A stretch of 64,000 nt of DNA from Dyadobacter tibetensis Y620-1 (GTDB lineage Bacteria > Bacteroidota > Bacteroidia > Cytophagales > Spirosomataceae): assembly GCF_000566685.1 (NCBI RefSeq), contig NZ_AZQN01000008.1, positions 124,001 to 188,000 of the forward strand, given 5' to 3'. Below, one piece after another: positions 50,101-58,987 of the stretch; the first letter of the stretch is position 1; each line of letters starts with the position of its first letter. Position numbers and translations under genes: made by a program. The notes under the pieces are model-generated. The model did not search any database and was not told the DNA's origin. It was given only the letters and a program-made list of their open reading frames with translations.

Positions 50101-52064
50101 ATGAGGCAGCCAACAGTCCACTCGATATTACCATGCAAAATATTGATCTTGGACCACTCGTAGCCGCCTTTACTCAGGATACAACCCTGTTGAACGGAAT
50201 TCTCAATGGAGACATGGAAGTACAAAATTTCATGACTACGCCCTCATTTACCGGCAGTTTCGACATCAGAGATCTTGCCTTAATGCAGATTCCTCTAGGA
50301 GAATTAAAGGTGGAGACCGACAATAAAAAGGAAAAAGACATTGCCATCGATTTATCACTTATCGGCCAAGGTAACGACGTAAAAATGACGGGTCATTACT
50401 TTCTCGAGAAGAAAGACAATATCGATTTCAATCTCGATTTGAAGTCTTTCAGTGGAAAAACGGTTGAAGCTTTTAGTTTTGGAGAGATTCAGAAAGCCAC
50501 AGGCAATCTGTCGGGGAAGGCTGTTATTACCGGTAGCACCGATAGTCCCAAATTAAACGGAGCACTTCTATTCAATGATTTCGCATTTAATGTAACGCAG
50601 CTAGGTTCCCGCTACCGTTTAGATCAGCAAAAGATCGACCTGAAAGGTCAGCAGATCGTATTTAATAACTTCATACTAAAGGATTCCCTCGACCAAAGTC
50701 TAAGGGTGAATGGAAACGTAAACATTGCCAATCTGCCTGATGTAGCCTACGACTTAAAGATTGACACGAAGAACTTCGTGGCCCTTAATTCCACCCAAAA
50801 ACAAAATGAGATGTTTTATGGTAAGGCCATGATTAATGCCGACTTAACTGTGAAAGGAAAGGGAGCCAACTCAATTGTCGATGGTAAGGTAAAAGTGAAC
50901 CCCGGAAGCAATATCACTTTCGTGATGCTGGACGAAGTCAGTGAAGCAGGAGATGCCGCTCAGGGTGTTATACAATTTGTCGACATGAGCGATTCTACTC
51001 CAACAGCAGAGGTTCCGGAAATGGAGGCAAGTAAAAAAGTGACCAATGACTTTGTGACCCAAATAACGGTAGATCTTGATGTGGACGACAAATCGCAATT
51101 CACTGTCGTTCTCGACGAGCTCAACGGCGACAATATCAAGCTGAAAGGGAATGCTCAGATGACGGCAGGGGTAGCACCGAACGGAGAAATGTTTTTGCTG
51201 GGTGCCTACGATGTAACGCAAGGATCCTACGACATCACTTTAGAAATTTTAAAAAGAAAATTTGATATTCAAAAAGGAAGCAATTTGATATGGTCAGGAG
51301 ATCCCATGAAGGCGGATCTGAATATCACTGCCAGTTATTCGGTAATGGTCGATCCGGGATCCATATCTACCAATTTGACAGGAGGACGAAAGGTACCCAT
51401 CGATGTTCAGATCATTATTACCGGTAACCTGAGCAATCCTAACATAACATTCAATGTGACCCCCTCAAGCGACGTAAGTCAAGACCTTGCCAAGGAGATC
51501 CAGGGTCAACCGTTCTGGATTAACATGAATGATAATCCTTCCGAGGTAAACAAACAAGCGTTTGCATTGCTACTTACCAACCGGTTTATCACCGATCAGA
51601 GCAGCAAAGGTGTCGATATTAACTCCAGTGCTGAAGCAATAGCCCGTCAGAGTGTTAGCCAGCTTCTAAGCGACCAGCTTAATAATTTAGCAGGGGATTT
51701 GGTTAAAGGAGTGGATGTGGATCTGGATCTCAATTCGACTACTGATCAAACAGCAGGAGCCCGTACTGACCTGAACGTAGGAGTAAGCAAAGCTTTCCTT
51801 AACGATCGATTAAAAATATCGGTTGGGAAAAATTTCGAACTAGAAAATAGTGGGGGCGCCAATGGTTCCACAGAAGTTTTCGACAATATCGCCCTGGACT
51901 ACTCCCTATCCCGCGATGGTCGATACCTTTTCCGTGCCTACCGTAAAAATCAATATCAATCTATTCTGGAAGGATTTATAATCGAAACAGGTGTAAGTTT
52001 TATCGTTACGGCTGATTACGATCTATTAAAAGAATTTTTCAAAAAGCAACAAGATGAGAATTAA
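47115..52064 (+). CDS. tamB: TamB-like translocation/assembly module protein
   Basis: This 1649-residue AsmA/TamB-type protein has one N-terminal membrane helix (about 5-25, VLAIIILTLLLILGIVIYGI). A very long beta-helical periplasmic chain follows, with repeated short strand motifs (for example GLTANIHRSLPDT, LNINVGDIDIQQFKW, VQNFMTTPSFTGSF). A C-terminal TamB domain closes it (DFVTQITVDLDVDDKSQFTVVL, GAYDVTQGSYDITLE, VPIDVQIIITGNLSNPNITF). TamB bridges the inner and outer membranes and helps move lipids or outer-membrane proteins. The stop overlaps the next start by 11 bases, so translation is coupled with the TamL gene. Length is typical for Bacteroidetes. Confidence 0.93.
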   Translation: MKKVLKVLAIIILTLLLILGIVIYGIQTPFGQNLLTSQVNTFLRKKLRSNVNIEKIRFDIPDWIVLEGVFFADMQGDTLLSGRKIRMDLDMYNLIKGDVGINSVEVDGLTANIHRSLPDTVFNFQFIADAFASAPDPADTLASEPLNMRLDKIILKNIRLTYKDAVIGTDASTRIDSAYIAFKAFNPTTSTYHPSQVFLKKSEAALRLYEALPVKAAPSPPADPSDTLNINVGDIDIQQFKWSFIDETSGLTNGVELGRLKGHVNKVHVASQNVDIRDVLIDNMDAFAAFEKKKQLVPAATSKDVPPADMSASAATPGWTARIGTLTLIDNALRYDDHNSPAIAKGMDYAHLAISKLNVSLKDFLFSDDNIAGNLAAASFREKSGFGINKFTTNFAYGAKQTYLKDLLLTTSNTTLRDELILKYNNLNELSNDPSKVQVTLNLKDSKVGFADILHLVPDLSQTPPFEKNPNGNVSGSARVSGTVDDLNIANARFKMIDATVLDLSGNIKGLPDPDKLGLNITLKELSTTKANLVSMLPDSTLPASIELPDSIRIVGSAKGNMANMDLTTTINTTFGSGTFSGNLKNITDSIRAEYNGDLAFENFDMGRLLKQPPEELGKLTLNTNLSGTGYAMGTMQANITGNIASASVKGYTYNNLTLDGGIDHGKANVKANIEDGNINLRLNGQADISQEFPTASGTMEIDQLDLTALNLYADSLAVKGKVKFDFPSTNPENPIGTVDIADLMLTHHGRPIGVDSVHMALSDSAGTKMAEVASPMLKLNMSGNYNYNILADAVLTEVGQHLKSPDLTYTEVSEPVNISISATLNNHPAIGIFVPQLQEMRGVRFDARLDNRADSSLVAMLQLPLMSYDSIRTEGVKIDFFNHTSQAGMNATLNQLSTGGFRMQNASLQTDIADNNIRYDFIVRDSVQTERHALNGNIAVDGSHYSLSFRDGLLIDYNPWQTPSEGFIEYAPDSVWVNNIAFLREGQSLRINSKDEAANSPLDITMQNIDLGPLVAAFTQDTTLLNGILNGDMEVQNFMTTPSFTGSFDIRDLALMQIPLGELKVETDNKKEKDIAIDLSLIGQGNDVKMTGHYFLEKKDNIDFNLDLKSFSGKTVEAFSFGEIQKATGNLSGKAVITGSTDSPKLNGALLFNDFAFNVTQLGSRYRLDQQKIDLKGQQIVFNNFILKDSLDQSLRVNGNVNIANLPDVAYDLKIDTKNFVALNSTQKQNEMFYGKAMINADLTVKGKGANSIVDGKVKVNPGSNITFVMLDEVSEAGDAAQGVIQFVDMSDSTPTAEVPEMEASKKVTNDFVTQITVDLDVDDKSQFTVVLDELNGDNIKLKGNAQMTAGVAPNGEMFLLGAYDVTQGSYDITLEILKRKFDIQKGSNLIWSGDPMKADLNITASYSVMVDPGSISTNLTGGRKVPIDVQIIITGNLSNPNITFNVTPSSDVSQDLAKEIQGQPFWINMNDNPSEVNKQAFALLLTNRFITDQSSKGVDINSSAEAIARQSVSQLLSDQLNNLAGDLVKGVDVDLDLNSTTDQTAGARTDLNVGVSKAFLNDRLKISVGKNFELENSGGANGSTEVFDNIALDYSLSRDGRYLFRAYRKNQYQSILEGFIIETGVSFIVTADYDLLKEFFKKQQDEN

Positions 52065-54483
52065 GATAATAGCCTTTTTACTGGTCAGTATATGGATGAG
52101 TGCGTGCTCTATCAAAAGATTCGTTCCCGAAGGTCAGAACTTGTATGTAGGCAATTCAATTAAGGTTATCCCTGATTCCCTCACCAAGCCCAGTGTTTCG
52201 GGCCTAGAGTCGAGCCTATCGGAGATTACAAAGCCCACGCCTAATAAAACTATTTTCGGATTCCCCTGGAAAGTTTGGTGGTACTATTTTATAGGAGAAC
52301 CAAAAGATGAGGGCGGACTCAGGAGCTGGTTCCGAGGCAAACTGGGGGAACCGCCCGTGATCGCGACCCAGCGAATTGCAGAAATTAACGCAGGGAACAT
52401 TGAGGGCTTTCTCGACAATGAAGGCTACTACCGCTCTACTGCGACAGGAAAACTCAATCCCACCAAAAAGCGCACGGCTACTATAGATTATCAGGCCTAT
52501 ATAATGCCGCGTTATGTCATCAACCAGGTGCAATATGTCGTAGAAGATAGCAGTACGTTTAATAAAGACTTGGTGAAAAGTAAGAAGGAGACTTATCTGA
52601 CCAAGGGCTCTCCCGTTCGTCTTGAGGTCATCAGTGCGGAAAGAAGCCGCATAGATAATGAGCTGAAAGGAAAAGGTTACTATTATTTCAACCCAGACTA
52701 CCTTATCGTCAAAGTCGATTCGACCATTGGTCGGGCGGATTCTACTTTGGGACCACAACAAGTAAATCTCTATCTGGAGCTTAAAAAAGAGACTGTACAA
52801 ACCGCTTTAAAACAGTATTATATTCAACACATCCATGTAAACACGGGTACCCGGGAAAATACCTTGGCCGACTCCCTACTATTGGAAGGAAAAACCAGAA
52901 GAGTAGGAATACGGATCCAGGATCCAGGTAAGAGATACAAGCGGAGAATTTTCTACGATGCCATTAGCTTCAGGCCAGGTAGTATGTATACCAATACGAA
53001 GCAAAACGTTTCCCTGACCCGGTTGGTAAACCTGCAGAATTTTAAGTTCGTAAAAAATCGCTTTGAACTCGTTCCTCGATCCGATTCCGCCCTACTGGAT
53101 TTGCATTATGATTTGTCGCCAATGAAGAAGAAATCCCTGCAGACCATTCTTAGTGCCAGCACCAAATCGAATGGTTTAGGTGGTTCTCAATTGGATATTA
53201 ACTGGAAAAACCGAAACCTGTTCAAAGGAGCTGAAATGCTCACCATCAATGGCTATTTTGGATTTGACGTGCAGCTAGGTGGCAACAAAATCGAAAATCC
53301 TAATCGCATAGGCAATGAATACTACCGCTATGGAGGAAAGGCTGATTTATCCTTCCCACGATTTGTAATACCTTTTTTCAAAATCCGACCTGAGCAGAAT
53401 GAACTTCTGCCCAAGACCATCCTTTCATTAAATTATGAAAACCGGGTACAAAAAGGCTTCTTCACCACTACATCTATTCGTGGAGATTGGTCATACGTAT
53501 GGAGCAAAAGTTCTCAGCTGGAACATACCCTTACCCCTATCTCCCTTAACTTTATTGAACCCCGAAATATTAATACCAACCGATTGGATGATATTATTTT
53601 CAACCCGAACACCAATCCCTTAGATGTCGACCGCTATTTGAAAATATTGGAGTCTAAGTATTTCATTGCTGGTTCGGCTTACAAAATCAGCTACAGGCCT
53701 ACTCCTAAGCCATTTAGCAAAGACCAATTCATAATAAATGGCGCCCTGGAATACGGAGGCAATATCCTGAGTGCATTGGCACCAGCCAATAGCACAGAAG
53801 GAGATCCCAAGGAGTTTTTAGGGGTACCAATTTTTCAGTATGGGAAGGCGGAAGGGGAAGTACGGTACTACCGAACACTTTCTTCAAAGATCAAATGGGC
53901 CAACCGGCTGCTGGCCGGGGCCGTTCTTCCTTATGGAAACTCGAAGGACAGCTTCACCCCTCAGTTTTTACAATACTTTGCTGGGGGTAGCACAGGGCTA
54001 AGGGCTTTCCGTGCACGTTCCCTGGGCCCAGGTGCCTACCGTCCCGACTCCGTATCTATCGCCCAGCTGGGGTATCAGTCTCTGGGAGATATTCGTCTGG
54101 AATTCAACACCGAATTCAGAATTAAGCTGAGCAGCCTGTTTAATCTTGCCGTATTTGCCGATGCAGGAAATATCTGGTCCTTCCCCGATGCGGACCGGGC
54201 CGGTTACGGAGAGTCAGCCATTATCAGTAGTGACTTTCTAAATCAGGTGGCTGTGGGCGGAGGCTTGGGACTCAGGCTCGACTTCTCATTCCTTGTATTC
54301 CGCCTCGATTTGGCCACTCCATTTAGAAAGCCTTGGTATACGGCCGAACGAATTAACCTGGATGACCCCGAAGCACCTGCGGAATATAAAAACCCCTGGG
54401 TATTTAACGAGATAAGATTTGGAAGTAAGGATTGGAGAAAAGAAAACCTAGTTCTCAATATTGCCGTAGGGCTCCCCTTCTGA
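52054..54483 (+). CDS. tamL: TamL: BamA/TamA-family outer-membrane lipoprotein
   Basis: This 809-residue protein has a signal peptide ending WMSAC, so it is a lipoprotein, a feature of Bacteroidetes TamL unlike proteobacterial TamA. N-terminal POTRA-like domains (about 40-360; VPEGQNLYVGNSIKVIP, NIEGFLDNEGYYRSTA, GSMYTNTKQNVSLTRLVNLQNFKFV) precede a 16-strand-type barrel with FAGGSTGLRAFRARSLGPGAY (the Omp85 loop-6 motif) and ending VLNIAVGLPF. It starts 11 bases inside tamB. The end overlaps the convergent epimerase gene by 36 bases. Confidence 0.92.
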   Translation: MRIKIIAFLLVSIWMSACSIKRFVPEGQNLYVGNSIKVIPDSLTKPSVSGLESSLSEITKPTPNKTIFGFPWKVWWYYFIGEPKDEGGLRSWFRGKLGEPPVIATQRIAEINAGNIEGFLDNEGYYRSTATGKLNPTKKRTATIDYQAYIMPRYVINQVQYVVEDSSTFNKDLVKSKKETYLTKGSPVRLEVISAERSRIDNELKGKGYYYFNPDYLIVKVDSTIGRADSTLGPQQVNLYLELKKETVQTALKQYYIQHIHVNTGTRENTLADSLLLEGKTRRVGIRIQDPGKRYKRRIFYDAISFRPGSMYTNTKQNVSLTRLVNLQNFKFVKNRFELVPRSDSALLDLHYDLSPMKKKSLQTILSASTKSNGLGGSQLDINWKNRNLFKGAEMLTINGYFGFDVQLGGNKIENPNRIGNEYYRYGGKADLSFPRFVIPFFKIRPEQNELLPKTILSLNYENRVQKGFFTTTSIRGDWSYVWSKSSQLEHTLTPISLNFIEPRNINTNRLDDIIFNPNTNPLDVDRYLKILESKYFIAGSAYKISYRPTPKPFSKDQFIINGALEYGGNILSALAPANSTEGDPKEFLGVPIFQYGKAEGEVRYYRTLSSKIKWANRLLAGAVLPYGNSKDSFTPQFLQYFAGGSTGLRAFRARSLGPGAYRPDSVSIAQLGYQSLGDIRLEFNTEFRIKLSSLFNLAVFADAGNIWSFPDADRAGYGESAIISSDFLNQVAVGGGLGLRLDFSFLVFRLDLATPFRKPWYTAERINLDDPEAPAEYKNPWVFNEIRFGSKDWRKENLVLNIAVGLPF

Positions 54484-54894
54484 TGACGGGGAACTCCGGC
54501 GCTCCTGGCAGATTTCGATCAGTACCCCCTGGCTATCCTTGGGGTGTACGAAACAAACCAACTTATTGTCTGCACCTTTTTTGGGCGAATCGCTTAGGAG
54601 CCGAAAACCCTCCTTTTTAAGTCTTGCCATTTCCGTTGTAATATCCTCTACTTCAAAAGCGATATGATGTATGCCTTGCCCTTTTTTTTCTATAAAACGA
54701 GCAATGGTCCCGTCAGCAGTAGTCGATTGAAGTAATTCTATTTTGGTAGCATTCACCTTAAAAAATGCCGTTGAAACCGATTCGGATTCCACTGTCTCGT
54801 GTTTATAGGCCGGGGTGTTGAGCAAACGGGTATATAGTTTTTCTGCTTCAGTGAGATCGGCCACTGCGATCCCAATATGTTCCACATTGATCAT
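54448..54894 (-). CDS. mce: Methylmalonyl-CoA epimerase
   Basis: This protein of 148 residues starts at the ATG at 54894; a TTG two codons before is possible. It has a VOC fold with VEHIGIAVADLTEAEKLYTRLL, GQGIHHIAFEVEDI and SQGVLIEICQ; His and Glu metal ligands are visible in EHIG, IHHI and LIEI. It interconverts (R)- and (S)-methylmalonyl-CoA in propionate/succinyl-CoA metabolism. No mutase gene is in this window. It lies 21 bases after rsgA on the same strand. The 3' end overlaps the tamL end by 36 bases. Confidence 0.93.
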   Translation of the reverse strand: MINVEHIGIAVADLTEAEKLYTRLLNTPAYKHETVESESVSTAFFKVNATKIELLQSTTADGTIARFIEKKGQGIHHIAFEVEDITTEMARLKKEGFRLLSDSPKKGADNKLVCFVHPKDSQGVLIEICQERRSSPSSEGEPYGNIEN

Positions 54895-54915
54895 CTTCAA
54901 AATAAATTCGTTCCC

Positions 54916-55848
54916 TTATTTTCTATTATCCGATCCTCCCACCATGCTCAAATAGCTTTCGTAACGGGATAGGGCGATGCCTCCTTCCATTACTTGCTCC
55001 TTTACGGCGCAACCCGGTTCATTAATATGCCGACAATTATTGAATCTACATTCGTTAAGTAAAGCCCTCATTTCCGGAAATGAATGAGCTATTTCTTCGG
55101 GACTCATGTCCGCTAATCCCAATTCTTTGATCCCTGGAGAGTCGATGATAAAGGTCCCTTTATGCAGTTCGAACATCTCAGCGAAAGTTGTGGTATGCAC
55201 CCCTTTATTGGCAAAGGTCGATACCTCCTGAGTTCTTAAATCCAAATCTGGCGCAATGGCATTCACCAAGGTTGATTTGCCCACCCCTGAGTGCCCCGAA
55301 AGCAGGGAAGTTTTTCCGGACAGAAGTTTTTCAAAGGCCTGAAGCCCCATAGATTCTGTCGCACTTGTAGCCAGACATTGATAGCCCAACCCTTCGTATA
55401 AGTCCATTAACTCCAATAATATGGGCTGAATATCTTCGGAGAGCAGATCCAATTTATTAAATATAATAATCCCTGGGATTCTAAAAGTCTCAATGGCAAC
55501 CAAAAAGCGATCTATAAAACCTAAAGAAGTTTTTGGGAAAACCAGAGTAGCAATCAGTATCGCCTGATCTACATTGGCAGCAATTAGATGGCCATGGCCC
55601 GTTTTATGTACCGAACTCCGAATTACGTAATTATCGCGAGGTAGAATTTCTGATATAATACCAAAATTTTCGTGTTCGTCCTCGATTTCGAACTTGACAT
55701 AATCTCCAACCGCTATCGGGTTGGTAACTTTGAGGCCTAATACTTTAAATTTCCCCTTTAAACGGCATTGCCATACATGCTCATCAGCGATATCTCTGAC
55801 ATCATACCATGAACCCGTGGACCGCGTAACCAAGCCTTTTCTTAACAC
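54916..55848 (-). CDS. rsgA: Ribosome-assembly GTPase RsgA
   Basis: This 310-residue protein starts at the GTG at 55848 (GLVTRSTGSWYDV follows). The frame is open for 40 more codons, but these are not conserved in type. An OB-fold covers about residues 1-70. The circularly permuted GTPase domain has NKLDLL (G4), SGHSGVGKSTLVNAI (G1) and DSPGIKELGL (G3). A C-terminal zinc finger reads CRFNNCRHINEPGCAV. RsgA matures the 30S subunit. Its downstream neighbour is the epimerase gene. Confidence 0.92.
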   Translation of the reverse strand: MLRKGLVTRSTGSWYDVRDIADEHVWQCRLKGKFKVLGLKVTNPIAVGDYVKFEIEDEHENFGIISEILPRDNYVIRSSVHKTGHGHLIAANVDQAILIATLVFPKTSLGFIDRFLVAIETFRIPGIIIFNKLDLLSEDIQPILLELMDLYEGLGYQCLATSATESMGLQAFEKLLSGKTSLLSGHSGVGKSTLVNAIAPDLDLRTQEVSTFANKGVHTTTFAEMFELHKGTFIIDSPGIKELGLADMSPEEIAHSFPEMRALLNECRFNNCRHINEPGCAVKEQVMEGGIALSRYESYLSMVGGSDNRK

Positions 55849-56178
55849 AATATTGTAAAGTCTAATAAAATCAGTAAGAAACGAAGATAAGAGATTCTTT
55901 GGCCATTCGGCAATATTTTCTTGTATAACTCCTGATACTCCTGGAGAATACAATGCCCGGACCTCCAATTAATATACCCAAATTAATAAGTAAAAAAGTA
56001 TAAAATAGTGCTCTAGTACTTTTGCTTTCAATTGCACAACCAAACATAAATTGGCTTTAATAATAAGAATTTTTAAAAAATCGCACTATCTTGTACTGCA
56101 CTTACCAGCTAATGTCATTTTTTTATAAAAATATTACAAAAGTCGGGCAGTTAATTAAATACATCCTATACAATAATC
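55849..56178. other. Intergenic region, rsgA / ROK regulator
   Basis: About 330 bases without a gene in the plus direction; the rsgA frame is open into its left end. TACTTTTG at 56017-56024 matches TAnnTTTG, 155 bases before the ROK gene start. The rest is AT-rich. Confidence 0.4.
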
Positions 56179-57402
56179 ATGGAACTAGAAGCAGAATCCA
56201 GCTCGGTAATAGATATTCGTAAGAACAAAATTAGAAGTAATCTTTTGTCTCATTTATATAAAAACGGAGATACTTCAATCAATAAAATGGCCCGTTTATT
56301 TCATGCCAGCATCCCCTCAGCGACGGGTATCGTCAATGAACTGATGCGGGAAGGATGGATAGTTGAAACCGGAACGGGACCGGCTCGCGCAGGCAGGCCT
56401 CCGGTATTATACGGATTAAACTCAAAAAAGTACCTCACCCTGATCATGGACATCAACCGCCATGGTACCCAATTTGTAATTTTCGACCTGTATAATCAGC
56501 TCATAATTAAGAAGAAAGTTGATATAAAACTAGAAGACACCCCAGATTTCCTAGAAAATTTATATGCAGAAACAGATTCTTTTCTGGCCACTCATAATAT
56601 CTCAGTCTCTAAATTATGGGGAATAGGCGTATCGATGCCAGGATTGATCAATGCATCGCATGGTAGCAATCTCACTTATCAGAATCTTACCAAAGACAAC
56701 CAACCCCTGGTGTCGGCTTTAAAAGCACATTTTGGAATTCCCGTATGCCTGTTCAACGACACCAAGGCTACTACTATAGGTGAGCACCGCTTTGGTTTCG
56801 CCGTTAACAAGTCGCAGGTTCTGACGGTGAATATCGATTGGGGAGTAGGACTTGGCGTGATTATCAATGGAGAATTATTCAACGGAGCTTCGGGATTTGC
56901 CGGCGAGCTTGGCCATATTCAGGTCAAACCCGATGGAGCCCTCTGTCACTGTGGAAAAATTGGTTGCCTGGATACCATAACATCGGCAGAGGCCCTTATT
57001 GAGCAGGCCAAAGAAGGAATTGCTCAGGGAAAAGCTACCACCTTAACTAAAATAGTAAATCATCGTATTGCAGAACTGGATACGGTACATATCATAGAAG
57101 CCGCACATGCCGGAGACGAATTCTCCATCGACCTTCTTAGCAACCTGGGTTTTGAACTAGGCAAAGGCCTAGCCACAGCCGTGCACCTATTCAATCCGGA
57201 GGTGGTAATCATTGGAGGTTTATTGGCTGAAGCCGGACCTTTCATTTCGAATCCCATCGCCCAAGCCATTAATAAATATTGTCTGTCCGATTTCAAAAAC
57301 ACTCTGGCTATACATATCTCCAAACTAGGGGCTAAGTCGCGACTCTTAGGAACCCAAGCCTATTTATTTGAACATCTGATCTCCAAGGAATTCTCTAATT
57401 AG
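56179..57402 (+). CDS. ROK-family transcriptional regulator (NagC/Mlc-like)
   Basis: This 407-residue protein has an N-terminal winged HTH (SINKMARLFHASIPSATGIVNELMREGW, then RAGRPPVLYGL). A ROK sugar-kinase-like domain follows, with GIGVSMPGLIN, FNDTKATTIGEHRFG, GASGFAGELGHIQV and the zinc site CHCGKIGCLD. ROK regulators of this build respond to sugars such as GlcNAc or glucose. The kinase-like catalytic Asp run (NDTKATT) is present, so enzyme activity cannot be excluded. It converges with waaA. Confidence 0.9.
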   Translation: MELEAESSSVIDIRKNKIRSNLLSHLYKNGDTSINKMARLFHASIPSATGIVNELMREGWIVETGTGPARAGRPPVLYGLNSKKYLTLIMDINRHGTQFVIFDLYNQLIIKKKVDIKLEDTPDFLENLYAETDSFLATHNISVSKLWGIGVSMPGLINASHGSNLTYQNLTKDNQPLVSALKAHFGIPVCLFNDTKATTIGEHRFGFAVNKSQVLTVNIDWGVGLGVIINGELFNGASGFAGELGHIQVKPDGALCHCGKIGCLDTITSAEALIEQAKEGIAQGKATTLTKIVNHRIAELDTVHIIEAAHAGDEFSIDLLSNLGFELGKGLATAVHLFNPEVVIIGGLLAEAGPFISNPIAQAINKYCLSDFKNTLAIHISKLGAKSRLLGTQAYLFEHLISKEFSN

Positions 57403-57408
57403 GGCACT

Positions 57409-57443
57409 TCCCGATATGGCCCTTACTTTGGGCCATATCGGGA
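57409..57443. terminator. Perfect 14-bp inverted repeat at the ROK/waaA junction
   Basis: TCCCGATATGGCCC (57409-57422) pairs perfectly with GGGCCATATCGGGA (57430-57443), with a 7-base loop. One arm is inside the last codons of waaA. There is no T-run on either side, so it is a hairpin of unproven kind. Confidence 0.6.
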
Positions 57444-58691
57444 TAACAAAAAGGAATCTACCCGATTCATAATGGTCTCAGTGGCTCCTAGATTATCAAG
57501 TATATACGCTGAATTCGTCCTACTCGCACCTTGCCTGGCCGCTTCATTGGCCAGCCAATTTTCAATCACCCCATCTAGCTCTTTGCTATTCGATACCGTT
57601 TGGGCTCCCCCTAAGCCAATCAGGTCTATAGCCTCCTTAAACCGGTGATAAGCCCTATTTCCAAAAACAAGCGGCAAACCAAAAGTGGCCGCCTCTAAGG
57701 TATTATGCAAACCAGCCCCAAATGAGCCCCCTATATAGGCCATCTGACCATATTGGTATAAGGAAGAAAGCATCCCGATATTGTCTATGAATAAAAAGTC
57801 CGATTGCGCAAGACTGCCTTCAGGCAATTGAGAATAGCGTATGGATTTACCATCCAATGCTTCGCACCATTTCTGAATCTGATCCGGTTTTATTTCATGC
57901 GGAGCAATGATGGCTTTCATCCTTCCTTTCTTTTGGTTAAGGACGGTAATCAACACTTCCATATCCTGGGACCATACTGAACCCGCTATCAGGATGGGCA
58001 GATCGGTAACGAAGGGTTCAATTGAAGCGATGGGTTGCGCCTGTAGGGCAATACTATATACCCTATCAAAACGTGTGTCTCCCGCGAGTCCATAACTTGG
58101 GTGCTCAATGGATGCCAAAAGGGACATAGACTCCTCGTTCTGTACAAAAATAAAATCAAATTTGTTCAGCATCTCCCTATAGAAGCTGGCATAGGATTTA
58201 AAAAATAATTGATGAGGGCGGAAAATAGTTGAAAATGAAAGGATAAGCGTTCCATTTTGCTCCAGATTCTGTAATATATTATACCAAAATTCGTATTTAA
58301 TAAAGAAGGCGATTCTAGGCTTAAGAATCTCGACGAACCACCTACTGTTGGCAGGAGTATCCAGGGGAAGATAGCAGATAAAATCGGCACCAGAATAATT
58401 TTTTCGAATTTCGTAACCTGAGGGCGAAAAAAAGGTAAGAACAATACTGTATCCCGGATACTGCGCTTTAAATGCCTCTATCACCGGCCGACCCTGCTCG
58501 AACTCTCCCAGAGAGGCAGCGTGGAACAGGGCAATAGGTTTATGGGCGGGCAATCCATCTTTAAAATGCTGTAATCGTGCTTTAAGCCCTTTTCGACCTT
58601 CTACTCCCAGGCGTATTTTGGGACTAAAATAAGCGGCTACTGACATCAGCCAGGCCATTAATTGTATTCCAAGATTATAAATAAGGGTCAC
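57423..58691 (-). CDS. waaA: 3-deoxy-D-manno-octulosonic acid (KDO) transferase
   Basis: This protein of about 422 residues transfers KDO to lipid A precursors at the inner membrane. It has an N-terminal membrane segment (about 1-22, IYNLGIQLMAWLMSVAAYF), the N-domain (WVEGRKG-like VEGRKGLKARL, FHAASLGEFEQGRPVIEAF with the catalytic Glu) and the GT-B C-domain (AYIGGSFGAGLHNTLEAATFGLP). I start it at GTG 58691, next to a TTG at 58694, because the family usually begins just before IYNLG. The frame runs open to a GTG at 58775. The last codons form one arm of the hairpin at 57409. Confidence 0.9.
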   Translation of the reverse strand: MTLIYNLGIQLMAWLMSVAAYFSPKIRLGVEGRKGLKARLQHFKDGLPAHKPIALFHAASLGEFEQGRPVIEAFKAQYPGYSIVLTFFSPSGYEIRKNYSGADFICYLPLDTPANSRWFVEILKPRIAFFIKYEFWYNILQNLEQNGTLILSFSTIFRPHQLFFKSYASFYREMLNKFDFIFVQNEESMSLLASIEHPSYGLAGDTRFDRVYSIALQAQPIASIEPFVTDLPILIAGSVWSQDMEVLITVLNQKKGRMKAIIAPHEIKPDQIQKWCEALDGKSIRYSQLPEGSLAQSDFLFIDNIGMLSSLYQYGQMAYIGGSFGAGLHNTLEAATFGLPLVFGNRAYHRFKEAIDLIGLGGAQTVSNSKELDGVIENWLANEAARQGASRTNSAYILDNLGATETIMNRVDSFLLSRYGPK

Positions 58692-58987
58692 CAAATACTT
58701 TGAATTAGATAGTTGACTATTTTTGTTATATGAATAAGAAAATCCTAAGCCTCCAAAGCAAATGCTCAACAGCACCCAGGCAATGGATCCAGGATTAGTG
58801 CTGCCAGAATTCCGTCTATTAAATTTTAGTAGGCGAATCCGGTTACTTTATCCATCATTAAGAACATAAAAGTAGTAAAAACCGTTATGGAGTAGGGCAG
58901 TTCAGAAGGCAATATGCCAAATACTTCCTATATTGATATCAAATTTAGAGAAACTATAGACCATCCAGAAATTTGTTGAGTACCTAT

